DNA of 64,000 nt from Pararge aegeria (GCF_905163445.1 NC_053204.1:10127001-10191000), one strand, 5' to 3'; shown: positions 42,146 through 53,237, counted from the first letter of the stretch. Numbers and translations are program-made. The notes: generated by a model from the letters alone, not told the origin.

Positions 42146-42319
42146 GTTTAATTACAGAGACTTAATGCTTAAGCGATTCAGCGTAGTTTTTACTGATTAA
42201 TTAAATTAGTTTAAATCAAAATTATTTTTATGTTTTAAGTTGATATATTTTAATATTTTTATCTATACAATAATAATTTAATATGATCGTAATAATTAAG
42301 GTTCAGTATAAATTTCGAC

Positions 42320-42478
42320 AAATGCAAGTTTCCTTCACCGTTTAAAGCAAGTGATATTTAAATTCCTTACATTTAAAACGCACATATCTCCGAAAGTTAG
42401 TTGTGCGTGCGGACTCGAACTCGGTCTCCACTAAAGGAAAGACGAAGCTTTACCCACTAGGCTATCGCCGCTCCGCTT
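42320..42478 (-). mobile_element. SINE-B 5' half
   Basis: TTTCCTTCACCGTTTAAAGC to CACTAGGCTATCGCCGCT. Confidence 0.85.
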
Positions 42479-42504
42479 TGTGTATGTACATGAAGCTATT
42501 AGTA

Positions 42505-42647
42505 AACAATTAACACACAACTCAGACAAACAGACACTTAAAAACATTTGTGTTCATCATAGAAACATTTTCCAGTTGTGGGATTCGAACCCACAGCCTA
42601 GGGCTCAGAAAGGAGAGTCGCTGCCCAGTGCGCCAATCGGCCATCGC
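42505..42647 (-). mobile_element. SINE-A 5' half
   Basis: AACTCAGACAAACAGACACT to CAGTGCGCCAATCGGCCAT; body missing. Confidence 0.85.
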
Positions 42648-42654
42648 CAATAAA

Positions 42655-42715
42655 GATGATGATTATCAGAATCATATCGATCCATTACAAGGCACGGGTC
42701 TCATCCCACAATGAT
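42655..42715 (-). mobile_element. SINE-B tail fragment
   Basis: GATGATTATCAGAATCATAT, AGGCACGGGTCTCATCCCAC. Confidence 0.65.
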
Positions 42716-43269
42716 GATTGTTATTAAAAACACAGTTGACAAAAGAGCATATAATTGTGTAGAAAATGCTGAGAGAAGATGGGCAAAAGAGGTTGGACAG
42801 AAGTTCTTTTTTCTAAGAAACCTTACAGCTGGGCACGCTTTCACAGGAGACAGACAGATAGATGGACAAACTCTCACAGAGTTTTAGACCCACGATGCTG
42901 CCCCGATACGAGTTGTCGTGTAAAAGAAATGGGATAGTTCCGTAGCAGAAGTCGTAAAACCAATACTGAGTTTTACGTTCAGTAAAACCCTATGGTTTGA
43001 TAATTATGTAAGCCGTGACCAATCCTCAATGGGTTCAGATTCGATACCCGGCACAGGAAACCGTATTGTTCTCTTTGAAGAACAAGACAATGGGAGAAAA
43101 AATGTTTAAAGAAACGTGTTATATCATTTTATAAAGAAACCAGGTAATGCCATTGTATTTACTTTACTCGAACATGTTGCATGTAATCTTATTTATATAC
43201 AATTTAAGTGTCTGTCTATAGTTCAAAATAACTGCCTCAACTTCACTTGTCGGCCGGTCACTCTCTTAC

Positions 43270-43345
43270 TATTTTCAGTTATGTGAGTTTTAAGCAATTA
43301 AAATATCGCTTGCTTCAACGGTGAAGAAAATCATTGTAAGGAGTC
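43270..43345 (+). mobile_element. SINE-B middle fragment
   Basis: GTTATGTGAGTTTTAAGCAA and GCTTCAACGGTGAAGAAAAT. Confidence 0.65.
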
Positions 43346-43359
43346 CAGTAAGAAATAAG

Positions 43360-44441
43360 TAGACGTATGTTTGCCACCATGGGCTCGCTGCGACGCCTAA
43401 GATCTATTCTCCCAATCCCGACTAAAGTTATGTTGGCACATTCCCTCCTTCTTTCTATTCTTGACTATGCGGACGCAAGCTATCTTAATTTGACTGAGGA
43501 CCAGCTGTACAAACTTGAGCGTCTCCAAAATCTTGCTATTCGGTTCATATTTGGCCTACGCAAGTATGACCACGTATCTGAATTTTGACTAAAGCTCAAG
43601 TGGCTCCCTATCCGCCGTCGCCGAGATATGCATGTCCTTTCACTTCTGTACTGTGTGTTATTTAATCCTGAAACACCTTCGTACTTGAAGGAAAAATTTG
43701 ATTTTGTAGGATTGCCTGGTGATTTAAGATCATGTCGTATGCTGACACTTCACATGCCTTTTCACAAGACGAAGTTCTATAAACTTTCGTTTACAGTGCA
43801 AGCTATTGAATTATGGAATGCGCTCCCACTAAATATACGTGAGGCAAAATCGCTTGAAACATTTAAAAATGCGGTGAAAGCATATTATCTTGCACAATAA
43901 TGACAACATTTATTATACCTTGATTATGTTTATTTTTATTATCTATATGTTCATAAGTATTTATGTATGATTGAGTATATATTAGTTTATTATTTTATAT
44001 TTATTTATTATATTTTTCTTATTTGTGCAATTTTGTTTATGTATTTGTATTTAGCTATTTGAATGTACGTTTATAATAATTTTACACCACCTGTCCGCTC
44101 TCTCTCATCTTGTCCTAATCCAAAGGTTGCCTGGCAGAGATCGCTAATAAGCGATAAGGCCGCCTTTTGTATTCTACTTTTGTCTTTGTATTTATATTGT
44201 TTTTTTTTTTTACTAACTTAATTGTGGTGTACAAATAAATGAGTATTTAGCTATTTGAATGTACGTTTATAATAATTTTACACCACCTGTCCGCTCTCTC
44301 TCATCTTGTCCTAATCCAAAGGTTGCCTGGCAGAGATCGCTACTAAGCGATAAGGCCGCCTTTTGTATTCTACTTTTGTCTTTGTATTTATATTGTTTTT
44401 TTTTTTTTACTAACTTAATTGTGGTGTACAAATAAATGAGT
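43360..44441 (+). pseudogene. LINE ORF2 C-terminus (CR1/L2- or jockey-like), one stop, duplicated 3' UTR
   Basis: The frame 43367-43900 encodes SLRRLRSILPIPTKVMLAHS, YADASYLNLTEDQLYKLERL, AIRFIFGLRKYDHVSEF, an in-frame TGA at 43586-43588, then LKWLPIRRRRDMHVLSLLYC, SFTVQAIELWNALPLNIREA and FKNAVKAYYLAQ-stop. This is the region after the RT core. Apart from the one stop it is intact, so the copy is fairly young. The 3' UTR (LINE-G type, with AAGGCCGCCTTTTGTATTCT) is present twice in tandem. Confidence 0.8.
44047..44441 (+). repeat. Tandem duplication of a LINE 3' UTR, period 196 bp
   Basis: GTATTTAGCTATTTGAATGT starts at 44047 and again at 44243. Each unit ends ACAAATAAATGAG. The units differ by only a few changes (GCTAATAAGCG versus GCTACTAAGCG, T-run length). 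(TAA)n follows the second unit. Confidence 0.9.
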
Positions 44442-44464
44442 TAAATAATAATAATAATAATAAT

Positions 44465-44575
44465 ATTTCGGAGAGTTCTCCATAATATTCTCAAAGGTGT
44501 GCGGAGTTCAGGTCAATGAGCAGGGGATAAGGCCGTAGTCCACCATGCTGGCCCAGTGCGGATTGGTGGATTCAC
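44465..44575. mobile_element. SINE-B fragments, inverted junction
   Basis: Plus: GAGAGTTCTCCATAATATTC with CAAAGGTGTGCGGAGT. Then minus: AAGGCCGTAGTCCACCATGC with GCCCAGTGCGGATTGGTGGA. Confidence 0.7.
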
Positions 44576-44810
44576 CTGTAACTGAACACACTTTCGGAAA
44601 AGATCCCTAAAAATGACAGTTTTTTCTCTGAGTTACAGTTAGTAGGTAAGTTGTCCCGGGTACATCAATTTCAGCTGCACCTTACGTCTAAATACGGAAT
44701 CGAATTGCACACCTGTCAACGCGCGTGCTGGAAGCTGCGACGTGCAAGAGATGAGAAATCAGCGGTTTTGTTAACTTTATTAAAAACTGCCTTAATCATG
44801 CCCAATAAGA

Positions 44811-45275
44811 ATACAAAACTCAAAATTCCATATTCATTTATATCGAGTAGGCCCAATTTATAAGCAATTTTGTAACGTAAAAGTCAGTCTGTCTGTAGTG
44901 GCTCTACCACCGGTTCGGAAGGCAGACTCCAGCGAGAAGAGCCGACAAGAAACTCAGCACATTGCCGTATTTCAACATCATTTTGCAGTTTACAATCTTT
45001 GAAATTTTCTATCTTGTGAGAGATGAGAGCGGAGCCTGCTTCCAAGCAGCCTTGTCGATAAGAAATTCATCAATCGTATAGTAACCACAATATTTTAAAT
45101 GTGTTTTAACACATTGTTTAAACTTATGCATTGGCAGGTCCAAAATTACCCTGGTAATCATATTATAAAAGCATATACTAAATCCCACAAATAACTTCTG
45201 CAACTTTCGCAAACGATATACAGAGTCTACTAACTTATGTCGATTACGAGGTTGTTTATATCCACTTCCCATGGG
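44811..45275 (-). pseudogene. LINE-B 3' end and ORF C-terminus
   Basis: CTCAAAATTCCATATTCATT tail side, 3' UTR GGTTCGGAAGGCAGACTCCA, and minus frame to 45009: RHKLVDSVYRLRKLQ, ICFYNMITRVILDLPMHKFK, GYYTIDEFLIDKAAWKQAPL-stop. Homologous to 7979-8778 but shorter. Confidence 0.8.
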
Positions 45276-45282
45276 TGTCGTA

Positions 45283-45465
45283 CGACGCGACGCGAGGGAA
45301 TGAAGAAGATCGCAGCAGCAACGTTCAGACAGAATTCATCAAACGAGTCGCTGGGAGCCGCTGGAGACAAGCGGCCCAGGACCGTGGATTTTGGAACTCC
45401 CTACAAAAGACCTATGTCCAGCAGTGGACTTCAATTGGTGGAAGTGATGATGATGATGATGACGT
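45283..45465 (+). pseudogene. RTE-clade LINE, shortest tail
   Basis: IKRVAGSRWRQAAQDRGFWN, SLQKTYVQQWTSIG, then a GATGATGATGATGATGAC tail. The left side joins a dispersed repeat (GGGTGTCGTACGACGCGAC); no TSD found. Confidence 0.75.
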
Positions 45466-45505
45466 AAGGCTTTATCACAGTCCAGGAGTATGGATGAAGT
45501 CGTAT

Positions 45506-46092
45506 AATTCAAATTCAAATTTTCTTTATTCATGTAGGTCTATCACAAGCTCTTGTGAAGCGTTCATACATATGTTAACACAATTGTAAGGGGATGGTGA
45601 TAAATTCGTTCGCCAACTTAAACCTAAAGCTACGAGGGTTCCAAACGCGCTCTGGTCTAAGAAGAGCTCACAACAAACTTAGCCGGGTTCTTTTTTTGTT
45701 ATCACCATCTAACAGTGAATACTAAGCTATGAAGTTAGAGCAATTCACACCCAAGCTCTTTTATCGTCTATGTAATCCTTAATATTATAATAGGATTTTT
45801 CTGTAAGCTTACGTTTTATATAAACTTTGAACTTATTGAGAGACATCTCAAAGATTTCATTCGGTAATTTGTTATAAAATAATATACAATTGCCCTTGAA
45901 TAAATAAGCATATTTATGTAGCCTTGTAAACTGTACGACGACTTTATTTTTGCTTTTTACTTCGTGTAAGATTGAGATGTGTGTCTTGATGTGTATGAGC
46001 ATAGATGTGCCCAGATGAGCCACGCTGTATCTCACGCCTTGTGCCCCACCCGAGCCACGGCAGCTTGTTATCGAACTATGATAAAAAGTCAA
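45506..46092 (-). pseudogene. LINE-A 3' end and ORF C-terminus
   Basis: (AATTCA)n at 45506, 3' UTR with AAGCTACGAGGGTTCCAAAC, and minus frame: VVVQFTRLHKYAYLFKGNCI, LFYNKLPNEIFEMSLNKFKV, YNIKDYIDDKRAWV. The longest coding remnant of LINE-A here. Confidence 0.8.
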
Positions 46093-46662
46093 TTATAACT
46101 AGAATGTCACCTGTAAGCCAGCGCTACCTGGTATTTGTTAGAGGCTGCTTTTCCGCCATTTTTAAATGCCTGTAGCAAGTGGCTTTATACCTGCAATTAT
46201 ATGATACACAGGAATGTATACAGGTGTTTCTGTGCTGTATAAATTATATTATATTCTTTTGGCGCGTTACGGAATAAATTAAAGTAAATTTGAAAAAAAT
46301 TAGCAAATGAAGAAGAAGAAGAAGGATATGCCAGGACGCGGTTTTTAGTCCGCAGGTCACTTTATAATTATGGGTGAAGTCGGGCATGCCAGTAACTGGT
46401 ATCCATGAGGATTTTCCTCCTCCATATATATAAAAATAAAAAGTGTGCGTCAGCTCCGACGCACGACTGGAGTTTACTACTTAAGTACGATTGTCGATAC
46501 ATACACAAAAAGAGATTATTGACTTGAAAAAATCCTGTGCAATTTATTCACACACGGCGGAAGTGTAACTTCTTAATAGTAGCCTATGAGAGATTGTAAT
46601 GTAATGTTTATTATTTAGTTTCCATGGTAACTAGAATAGGTAATTAAATGTATTATGTTTTG
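46093..46662. other. No gene; flank of the R1-clade LINE
   Basis: CTTTTGGCGCGTTACGGAAT at 46256 recalls the motif at about 7730. A (GAA)n run at 46307-46323. GTTTCCATGGTAACTAGAAT at 46618 resembles GTTTCCTTGGTAACTTAAAT at 52822 beyond the LINE. Confidence 0.4.
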
Positions 46663-46687
46663 TATCTCACTCTTTTTTTTTTTTTTT

Positions 46688-46963
46688 GTCGTGGTGGAAA
46701 AGCTTTATGGCTACCTCTGTCCTTTTGGGCAGGACAGAGGTTATGTGGGACTTGTTTACCCGAACTAAAAACCACCACGGCATGTCCCTCTCGTTGGATT
46801 TATTGGACGTCCGGGGAACCCGTTGTACACTTCCCAGACGTCTACCAACAACCCCAGCTGATTTCCAGGGCTACTAAGCAAAGGAGGAGGTGATCAGGAC
46901 AGCTTGACCCCCCCCCTCAGACAGCAGGGAGACTCGTATAGGGACGGGTAGCTAGCCCAATAA
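46688..46963 (-). other. 3' UTR of the R1-clade LINE
   Basis: Follows the ORF2 stop and ends ATAAAGCTTTTCCACCACGA before the A-run. Short plus-strand frames here are not genes. Confidence 0.8.
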
Positions 46964-49900
46964 CTACCCGCCGCCTCCCAGGGCAAGCAGACGTGGGGCA
47001 TATTCCCGCCGTCTCCTTCCCCCCCGTCTACGCCGGAGCGGATGTGCGTTTACAGCTTCTTCACGCATCCGCTCCGCGGCCTCCTTCTGCGAGATAACTT
47101 CTTCGCAAAAGTCAACCAAAGCTTCCCAAGACCTCTCGCTGCTCAGCATGGCAAATACAACGCTGGACAGCGAGAGGTCCCCGCCTATTTCCGCTACCAG
47201 AGTGCGACGCTGAGGATCCCACCTGCGACACTCCTCGAGGGTGTGCTGCGCAGTGTCATCCGCAGCACCGCACTCGTGACACGACGGGGTCGGTTCCCTC
47301 CTCGCGACACGGTGCAGGTAATGACCGAAACAGCCATGGCCTGTCATAACCTGCACGAGCCGGAATGAGAGTGAACCATGCTTCCGCCGAATCCACTGGC
47401 CGAGGACCGGGCGCATGGCCTCTATGGTGCGTTTGCCATAGAGGGCATCTTCCAGACTCGCTTTCCAGCGGTCCCGCATCCTCCGGGTAGCCATCCGCTG
47501 CACCTTGCCAACTTCTTCGAGAGCCAATCGTTTCCCTCTCGCCTGTCTCTCTATTCTAACGCGGTGCGTCTCAGCAAGCACCTCCGCTTCCAGTTCCCAG
47601 GGGGGAGTGCCCGCTAAGACGCACGCAGCCGCGAATGCAACGGTAGTGTAGGCCCGGCATATCCGGTTCGCCACCACCCTTTGCGGCCTTCGTAGAAGCG
47701 CCCTGGTTGGCGCACGGAGTGCGTCAAACCAAATTGGGGCCCCATACATTGCCATGCTCCTCACTACCCCTGCAAATAGACGACGGCATGGGGCTCCAGG
47801 GCCTCCTACATTTGGAAGCAGTCGACCTAGTGCAGCAGCTGCACCCACCACTCGAGGAGCAAGTTGGCGGAAGTGCTCCTCGAAATTCCACTTGCGGTCC
47901 AAAACAAGGCCTAGGTACCTCATGTGGGCACGGATTTTGACCGCTTCCCCCGACACCAAGATGCTAGAATGTGCCGGAGGCCGCCAACCCACTCCCCCGA
48001 AAAGAACGGCTTCCGTCTTCTGGAGGGCCACTTTCAGACCCAGCATCCCAATTCTGGTTACCACCAATTCAGTGGCCACCGTGGCCCTCCTCGCGGCCTC
48101 CCCGTAGCTGCTTCCCCGGACGGCAATCAAAGTGTCGTCCGCGTAACATATTATTGCCATCCGTGGGAGCAGAGCTGGACGGATGGCCCAGTCAAACCCT
48201 ATATTCCACAACAGGGGTCCGAGGACTGACCCCTGTGGAACCCCACAGGCCATACGTCTCTCCTTCCTTTCTCCGTCCCTTACCTGATAGAGGACCACCC
48301 TCCCCTTCAGGTAGTGCCCTATCATTCGGCGAAGATAAAGGGGCACCTCGTGATACCGGAGCGCCTCCTTTATCACGCTAAATGGGAGGCTGCCAAAGGC
48401 ATTGGCGATGTCTAGTGACACCGCCAGCACCCCCTCACCCCTCTTCTTTGCAAACTCACAGAAGGCTCTCAGAGCACCCACAGCGTCTATGGTCGATTTG
48501 CCGGCCCTGAACCCATACTGGTGCTCCGAGATGTCGGGGCCACGTTGAACAAGATGTTGGTTTATCTGAGAGGCCAAAACTCTCTCCAGCATCTTGCTCA
48601 CCTCATCAATCAGGACGATTGGTCTGTATGCTGAGGGAGAGTCAAGATTTCGACCCTCTTTTTGCAGCAGAACCAAACGTCCTTCCTTCCACACCTCCGG
48701 GAAACGTCCCGCCTCTAGGCAGGCGTTGAACAACTGCCTCAGACGGCCCCCAAGGTGCTCCAAAGCCAACATCAGGACCCTTCCCGGGACTCCGTCCGGT
48801 CCTGGTGCCTTCCTACTCTGCCGTAAGCGATCCCAAACCTCAGCTATCTCATCGTCTGAGAGTGGTGGGGCTGCAATCGGCCTCCCCCGTTCCCCGGATA
48901 AAGGCGCCATAATTGGGGGCGTAAATGTTGGTGGTCGGGGAAAAAGTCCGGACACCACCCGATTAAGAAGCTCAGGCTGCATGGAATCCGTGGGAGGGAC
49001 CCTCCGCATCTTGCCTCTGACGATTCGGTACGGTCGGCCCCACGGATCTCTGTCCAGGGTTGCCAAAAACTCCTTATTAGATCGATCGACGCGATCAATG
49101 GCCTTCTGCGGCGGCATCGGGTGTAAGCTCGACGTGCCTTGTTACTATCGGCACGGAGAGTAGCGATTTCCTGTGACCACCAGTACACCGATCGCCGGGC
49201 GGGAAGGCACCTCGTTCGGGGCATTGCTACATCACACACCCTCCTGAGTGAAACGCGAAAACTCCTTGCTTTCTCCTCTAATCCCGCCGAAACCGGTGGA
49301 CCAGTGTTCCAGGCCTCGATGATGGCTCCCTCCTCTGCCATATCACGGTCAAGGCGGGCCAGGGCCCATCTTGAGAACACTCCACCTCCTCCTTGGGCAT
49401 GAACTTGAAGAAGGAGAGATGGTGAGACTCTCCACCGCATATACCGGTGATCCGACAAAGTCTCTACGCCCTCGAGGACACGCCAATTCTGGGTGAGTGC
49501 AGCGACGGCAGGAGTAGCAAAGGTAACATCCACTATTGACCCCCCCCCCGCCGTCGCACACATGTGTTGACGCGTCCTTTGTTAAGAAGAACCAGGCCGA
49601 CCATGGTAGCCCAGTTTCCTAGCTCGCTCCCTCTCAGATCAGTAATGCGAGACCCCCACGCGGCGGACTTAGCGTTCAGGTCCCCTGGGCCCTGATCCCA
49701 AGATCACCTGGGCTGTGGCCGCGCCTCGCACCACTGGCTCCAGAGTTCTGAGAAATGCCTCAAATTCGGTCAGGGGTCTGTTGGGGAAAAAGTACACTCC
49801 AATGAGTGTCAGCTCCCCCCACCCGACCGCCACAAACCCCGGTCCGTTGCGCTTGGGAACCAGGGGGCGCCCATGCGCTGGCACGACGATGGCCACCAAG

Positions 49901-50064
49901 CCCTCAGTGTCTCCAGCCCAGTTTGACTGGACGGGGACAAAATAAGGCTCAGCAGCAGTCACCACATCAATCCGCCACTCCACCATGTGCTGTATCAACA
50001 GATCCTGAGCACGGGCGCAGTGGTTCAAATTGGCCTGAAGGAATTCACCATGGTTTAGTGGCAT
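46964..50064 (-). pseudogene. R1-clade LINE ORF2 (endonuclease-RT), frameshifted
   Basis: ORF2 cuts the target and reverse-transcribes the element RNA at the nick. Start ATG 50064. The N-terminal APE endonuclease begins FLQANLNHCARAQDLLIQHM, with the AAEPYF motif. At about 49690-49705 an apparent 14-nt insertion falls inside VILG(D)xNAKSAAWG and shifts the frame. A second shift is at the C10 run 49540-49549, before SIVDVTFATP and LSDHRYMRW. A third is near 49110-49125. From 49117 an open frame of 717 codons holds the RT: SLDIANAF (residues 234-241), GVPQGSVLGPLLW (292-304), catalytic YADD (325-328), and the C-terminal finger CHECGAADDTAQHTLEEC (613-630). RT catalytic residues look intact. Confidence 0.95.
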
Positions 50065-52224
50065 TAATCTTCCATGTTAAAATCCTCTTGTGCCGGTTCT
50101 TGTCGGTATTTGGAAGTTTCAGGGGCCCCGGTCAAAGTGGCCTCCTTGCCTTTCGTGGGAGGTGGGGAACATTTCAGTCCCCCCATAACGTGACCACCTT
50201 TTCTGCCTATCTCTGTACAGACTGCGCATTTGGGGTCTACCGAGCACGAAGCCGACTTGTGCCCTTCTTTGCCGCACCTGAAGCACAGAGTGCTTCGGTC
50301 AACAGGGGATGGGCAGAGGGACCGTGTATGTCCCGTCCCCATGCATTTATAGCAGCGCATCGGAAGGGGCTCTAGGAGTGTTACACGGGCCGAGGACCAT
50401 CCAATGACTACTCGTCCCATCGCAATTAGCAGCTTCGCTGCAGTCACCGGACATCGTACCAGGGTTGACCCTGTCCCATTGGGTCCCAACAGGAGAGCAC
50501 CTGCCCTCACTTGCTCGGCCGGGACGCTTCCCTTTTCCGCCACAACTCGCTGCACCTCTTCGGGGGTGATAGACTCATCGAGCCCAACGAGTCGAAGCTC
50601 GGCGGTTGATAGGACGGGCAACTGTTACCCATTGACCCACAAGACCTTGCAGCTTACTGGCGAGCTCATCCACGGCTTTGGCGCTGCTAGACCCCGGGAC
50701 TTCGATAATTCGAGCCCCAGTGGCAGATTTGCGGACCCGGACGTGGTCTACACCTACATCCTTTAAGTTTAGGCCTGAGGTGGCCGTCTTCATTACCGTC
50801 GCGTAACTTTGCGTTGCGACAGCATCCTGTTTCAAGGTGATGACGACCGCCGAGGACTTCGGGGAGGCCAGTTTACCCTTCCGGGGCTTTGCATTAGCGG
50901 GTACGCGGGCTTGGGCGGCAGGTTTGGGTTTGGGCATCGCAGATTTGCCAGTTTTGGACTTCGTCTTTCTCCCGACTACCTTTGACCAGGTCGGCAATGT
51001 CGTAGTTTCAGCGGCTTCAGTCTCCCGTTGCACTGTACCACGTACGGGAACACTACGCTCTGGTTGCGACGCAGGAACAGGCATGGTGGTCCTAGTACCT
51101 GCCGCCGAGCGCGACTTAGTCGCGCGCGCTGGCGATGGACCCGCAGTTGGTTCGTCAAGAGGACGTTGCGCCGCTTTTTCCCTCTTTTTGTCTGATGCAA
51201 GTGGTGGCCTCAGTACGGGCTCCTGGGGGAGCCGCTTCTCCACCTCCCGGAGGCGGTCATTAACCATACCCCCGATGGAGACGAAGAGGTCCCTCTTTAG
51301 AGTTTCCAGCATTTCTACAAACGCTGGGGAGGTCTGAAGATTCGCGTCAGTAGCGGGCTGACCCACAGTAGGCGATTTCTCTCTTGCTGAGAAGGAGGAC
51401 CGGAGGGCCTTGACCTCAGCCCTTAATGCTGCCAACTCCTTTTGCATCCTCCTGTTGTCTGCATGTAGCCTTCGAGCTTCCTCATCGGATGACATGGCCT
51501 GCAGGGTATCCATAGCCTTTTGGATCTCTGTCGTGGCCCTGCTAATTTCACTCCTCACGCCGCCTCTGAGGTTTTTGGACTTTTTAGCCTCACTCGTTAT
51601 AGAGGAGACTGCATTCCGGGCCCTATCGATGAGCTCATCTCTTGACGGCGCGTATACATCTACTGCTTCGGGGGTTGCTTCAGCCACTATGATTGGACTT
51701 CGCTCCCGGACTTCCTCTTCCGCTCTTTGGGACCGAGTTTTAGACCTAGTCTGAGGGGGGTTGAGACGGTATGCATTATCTGCGGCCGCTTCGGTCTCAA
51801 ATGAGCACATATCCATTTATTTGAGACGGGCTTTGGCAACACTGTACCCAAGGTATGCCCCCCTCCCCGCTTTTGCCTTCGCCTTCGTTTTTGCAACAAG
51901 AACTGGCTCAGGCTCTACTGCAACAGCCTTCTCAGAGGGCTCACCCTTTTCCTCCCCCAGACTGTCAACTTCCTCACGGTGCCGCTTCGAGACAGCTCCG
52001 GTTGCCTTCCAGGGGCCCACCAGCGCCTCCAACACTCTGTCTGTGTCTGAATCTGAATCCATAGGGGATTCGTGATCCATCTCCTCACGTACTGGCATCT
52101 GTAAAACTATTTTCTTTCTTGCCTTTTCAAAAGACAGTGCTGAGGTGCACGTCTCCTCTTCTCCTTGCGGGCCTTCTAACCCTCTAATATTATCAACCTT
52201 TTTCATTTTATCTTTGTTTTCCAT
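50064..52224 (-). pseudogene. R1-clade LINE ORF1 (gag-like), one stop and one frameshift
   Basis: ORF1 encodes the RNA-binding protein that packages element RNA. From ATG at 52224 an acidic/basic low-complexity part runs for 135 codons to TAA at 51817-51819, followed at once, in the same frame, by ATG. Next is a region with a likely coiled coil (IQKAMDTLQAMSSDEEARRL, MQKELAALRAEVKALRSS) and a basic Pro/Ala-rich part. At about 50620 a 1-nt shift changes frame to SITPEEVQRVVAEKGSVPAE. Then come two CCHC knuckles, CYKCMGTGHTRSLC and CFRCGKEGHKSASC, plus a third Cys/His cluster (CAVC...H...C). The stop overlaps the ORF2 start as TAATG (50062-50066). Confidence 0.9.
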
Positions 52225-52765
52225 TTTTGATCCCACGAGTATGGGGGAAACATACAGTCCATCCGGGTGGTGCCCCCTGCACCCGGGTAAGCCTGAGCGT
52301 AACTCGCCACAGGGAGTCGGCTGGTACCCTGGCGGGGGTCGCACTGGTGACTGAACTACCCATCAGCCATGCATCCCCTCGCGGTGCGCCGCCGCTTGGG
52401 ATTCGGGGTAATTTTTTATAGAGGTTTTCTTCCTCGCAGTCCAGCCGGTTAAGGCAAGACCCTCGGTTCCGTATGGGCCACGAGACATGACCATGACGCC
52501 TCAGTACGAAATTACGAGCCCGACGGTGGCTAGGCAACAAAATGCTACCAAAGCCTGTTCAGCGGCAGTGTAAGTGCGCGCCGAACCCATCTCGCTCCAT
52601 CTGCTGTGCCCTCTGCAAAACAGAGGGACACGCAGAGAAGCACCCCTCCCAGTTTCAGGTCATTCGCTGCCATTCAATAACCAGTCAACGAGTTAATCGG
52701 TTATTGACTGGCACCCAGGGAGCACCACGTGGAGGTTACCTGACCAAGCCCCCCAAGTCTTCTTC
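52225..52765 (-). promoter_or_regulatory. 5' region of the R1-clade LINE
   Basis: Begins AGAAGACTTGGGGGGCTTGG at the TSD boundary and runs to the ORF1 ATG. By analogy with other LINEs it should carry the internal promoter; no specific element is visible. Confidence 0.5.
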
Positions 52766-52867
52766 TATCTCACTCTGTCCTATACATTTATGTGTTTGTT
52801 TCTTTATCTAGATATTATTCGGTTTCCTTGGTAACTTAAATAGGAAAAATAAGTTAATTAAACGAAA

Positions 52868-52915
52868 GCGACGTTGCATGTTTGCGCATCACGGTTGCCG
52901 GGCATGCAACGTCGC
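52868..52915. repeat. 13-bp inverted repeat beside the LINE insertion
   Basis: GCGACGTTGCATG (52868-52880) and CATGCAACGTCGC (52903-52915), perfect, 22-nt loop. Significance unknown. Confidence 0.6.
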
Positions 52916-53237
52916 AAAGCGAAAACGTAACGAGGTCATTCATTAGTAGATTTTACTCCTCACAATTTTCTCATACCGGGCGCCTTATATATGAAAATCG
53001 AGGAAACTCCAAAAATATTGTGTATTAGTAACTCTACAGAGGTTATGATAGTGAGTGGGTTGTCATAATATCTCTTAAAGGGTTTTCTTGTGAAGTGTGC
53101 TTAGGCTATACTAACAACATAAGTATTTCACGGTTTAAAGTATAGCGCACATACTATAACACGTACTGATATGCACGTCAGTCACAAGTTCACGTAGCAC
53201 GTAGTTAAATAAGATTGCGCACAATCGGGTTAAATAA
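52916..53237. other. No recognised feature
   Basis: No gene or repeat seen. Confidence 0.4.

Larger units (their letters stand above)
46674..52765 (-). mobile_element. R1-clade non-LTR retrotransposon, essentially full length
   Basis: About 6.1 kb. The 3' poly-A end is the T-run 46673-46687; the 5' end is at 52765. The 11-bp TSD TATCTCACTCT lies at 46663-46673 and 52766-52776. Order on the minus strand: 5' region, ORF1 (gag-like with zinc knuckles), ORF2 (APE endonuclease, RT, C-terminal CCHC), 3' UTR, poly-A. It is GC-rich compared with the flanks. The target is not an rDNA or telomeric repeat, unlike several site-specific R1-clade members. Frameshifts make it non-autonomous. Antisense frames up to 189 codons inside it are shadows. 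Confidence 0.95.

Noticed and set aside
42720..42990. Possible coding fragment (RRWAKEVGQKFF)
   Set aside because: Short, unsupported by a longer frame, and not matched to any LINE in the window.
47042..49402. Plus-strand open frames of 80-190 codons
   Set aside because: They are antisense to the R1-clade ORF2, whose GC-rich codons keep several frames open; only the minus strand has RT motifs.
50404..51754. Plus-strand open frames opposite ORF1
   Set aside because: Shadow frames of the gag-like ORF1, without domains.
52640..52715. Apparent inverted repeat ATAACCAGTCAA / TTGACTGG
   Set aside because: The two segments are permuted pieces that do not pair over more than 8-9 bp.
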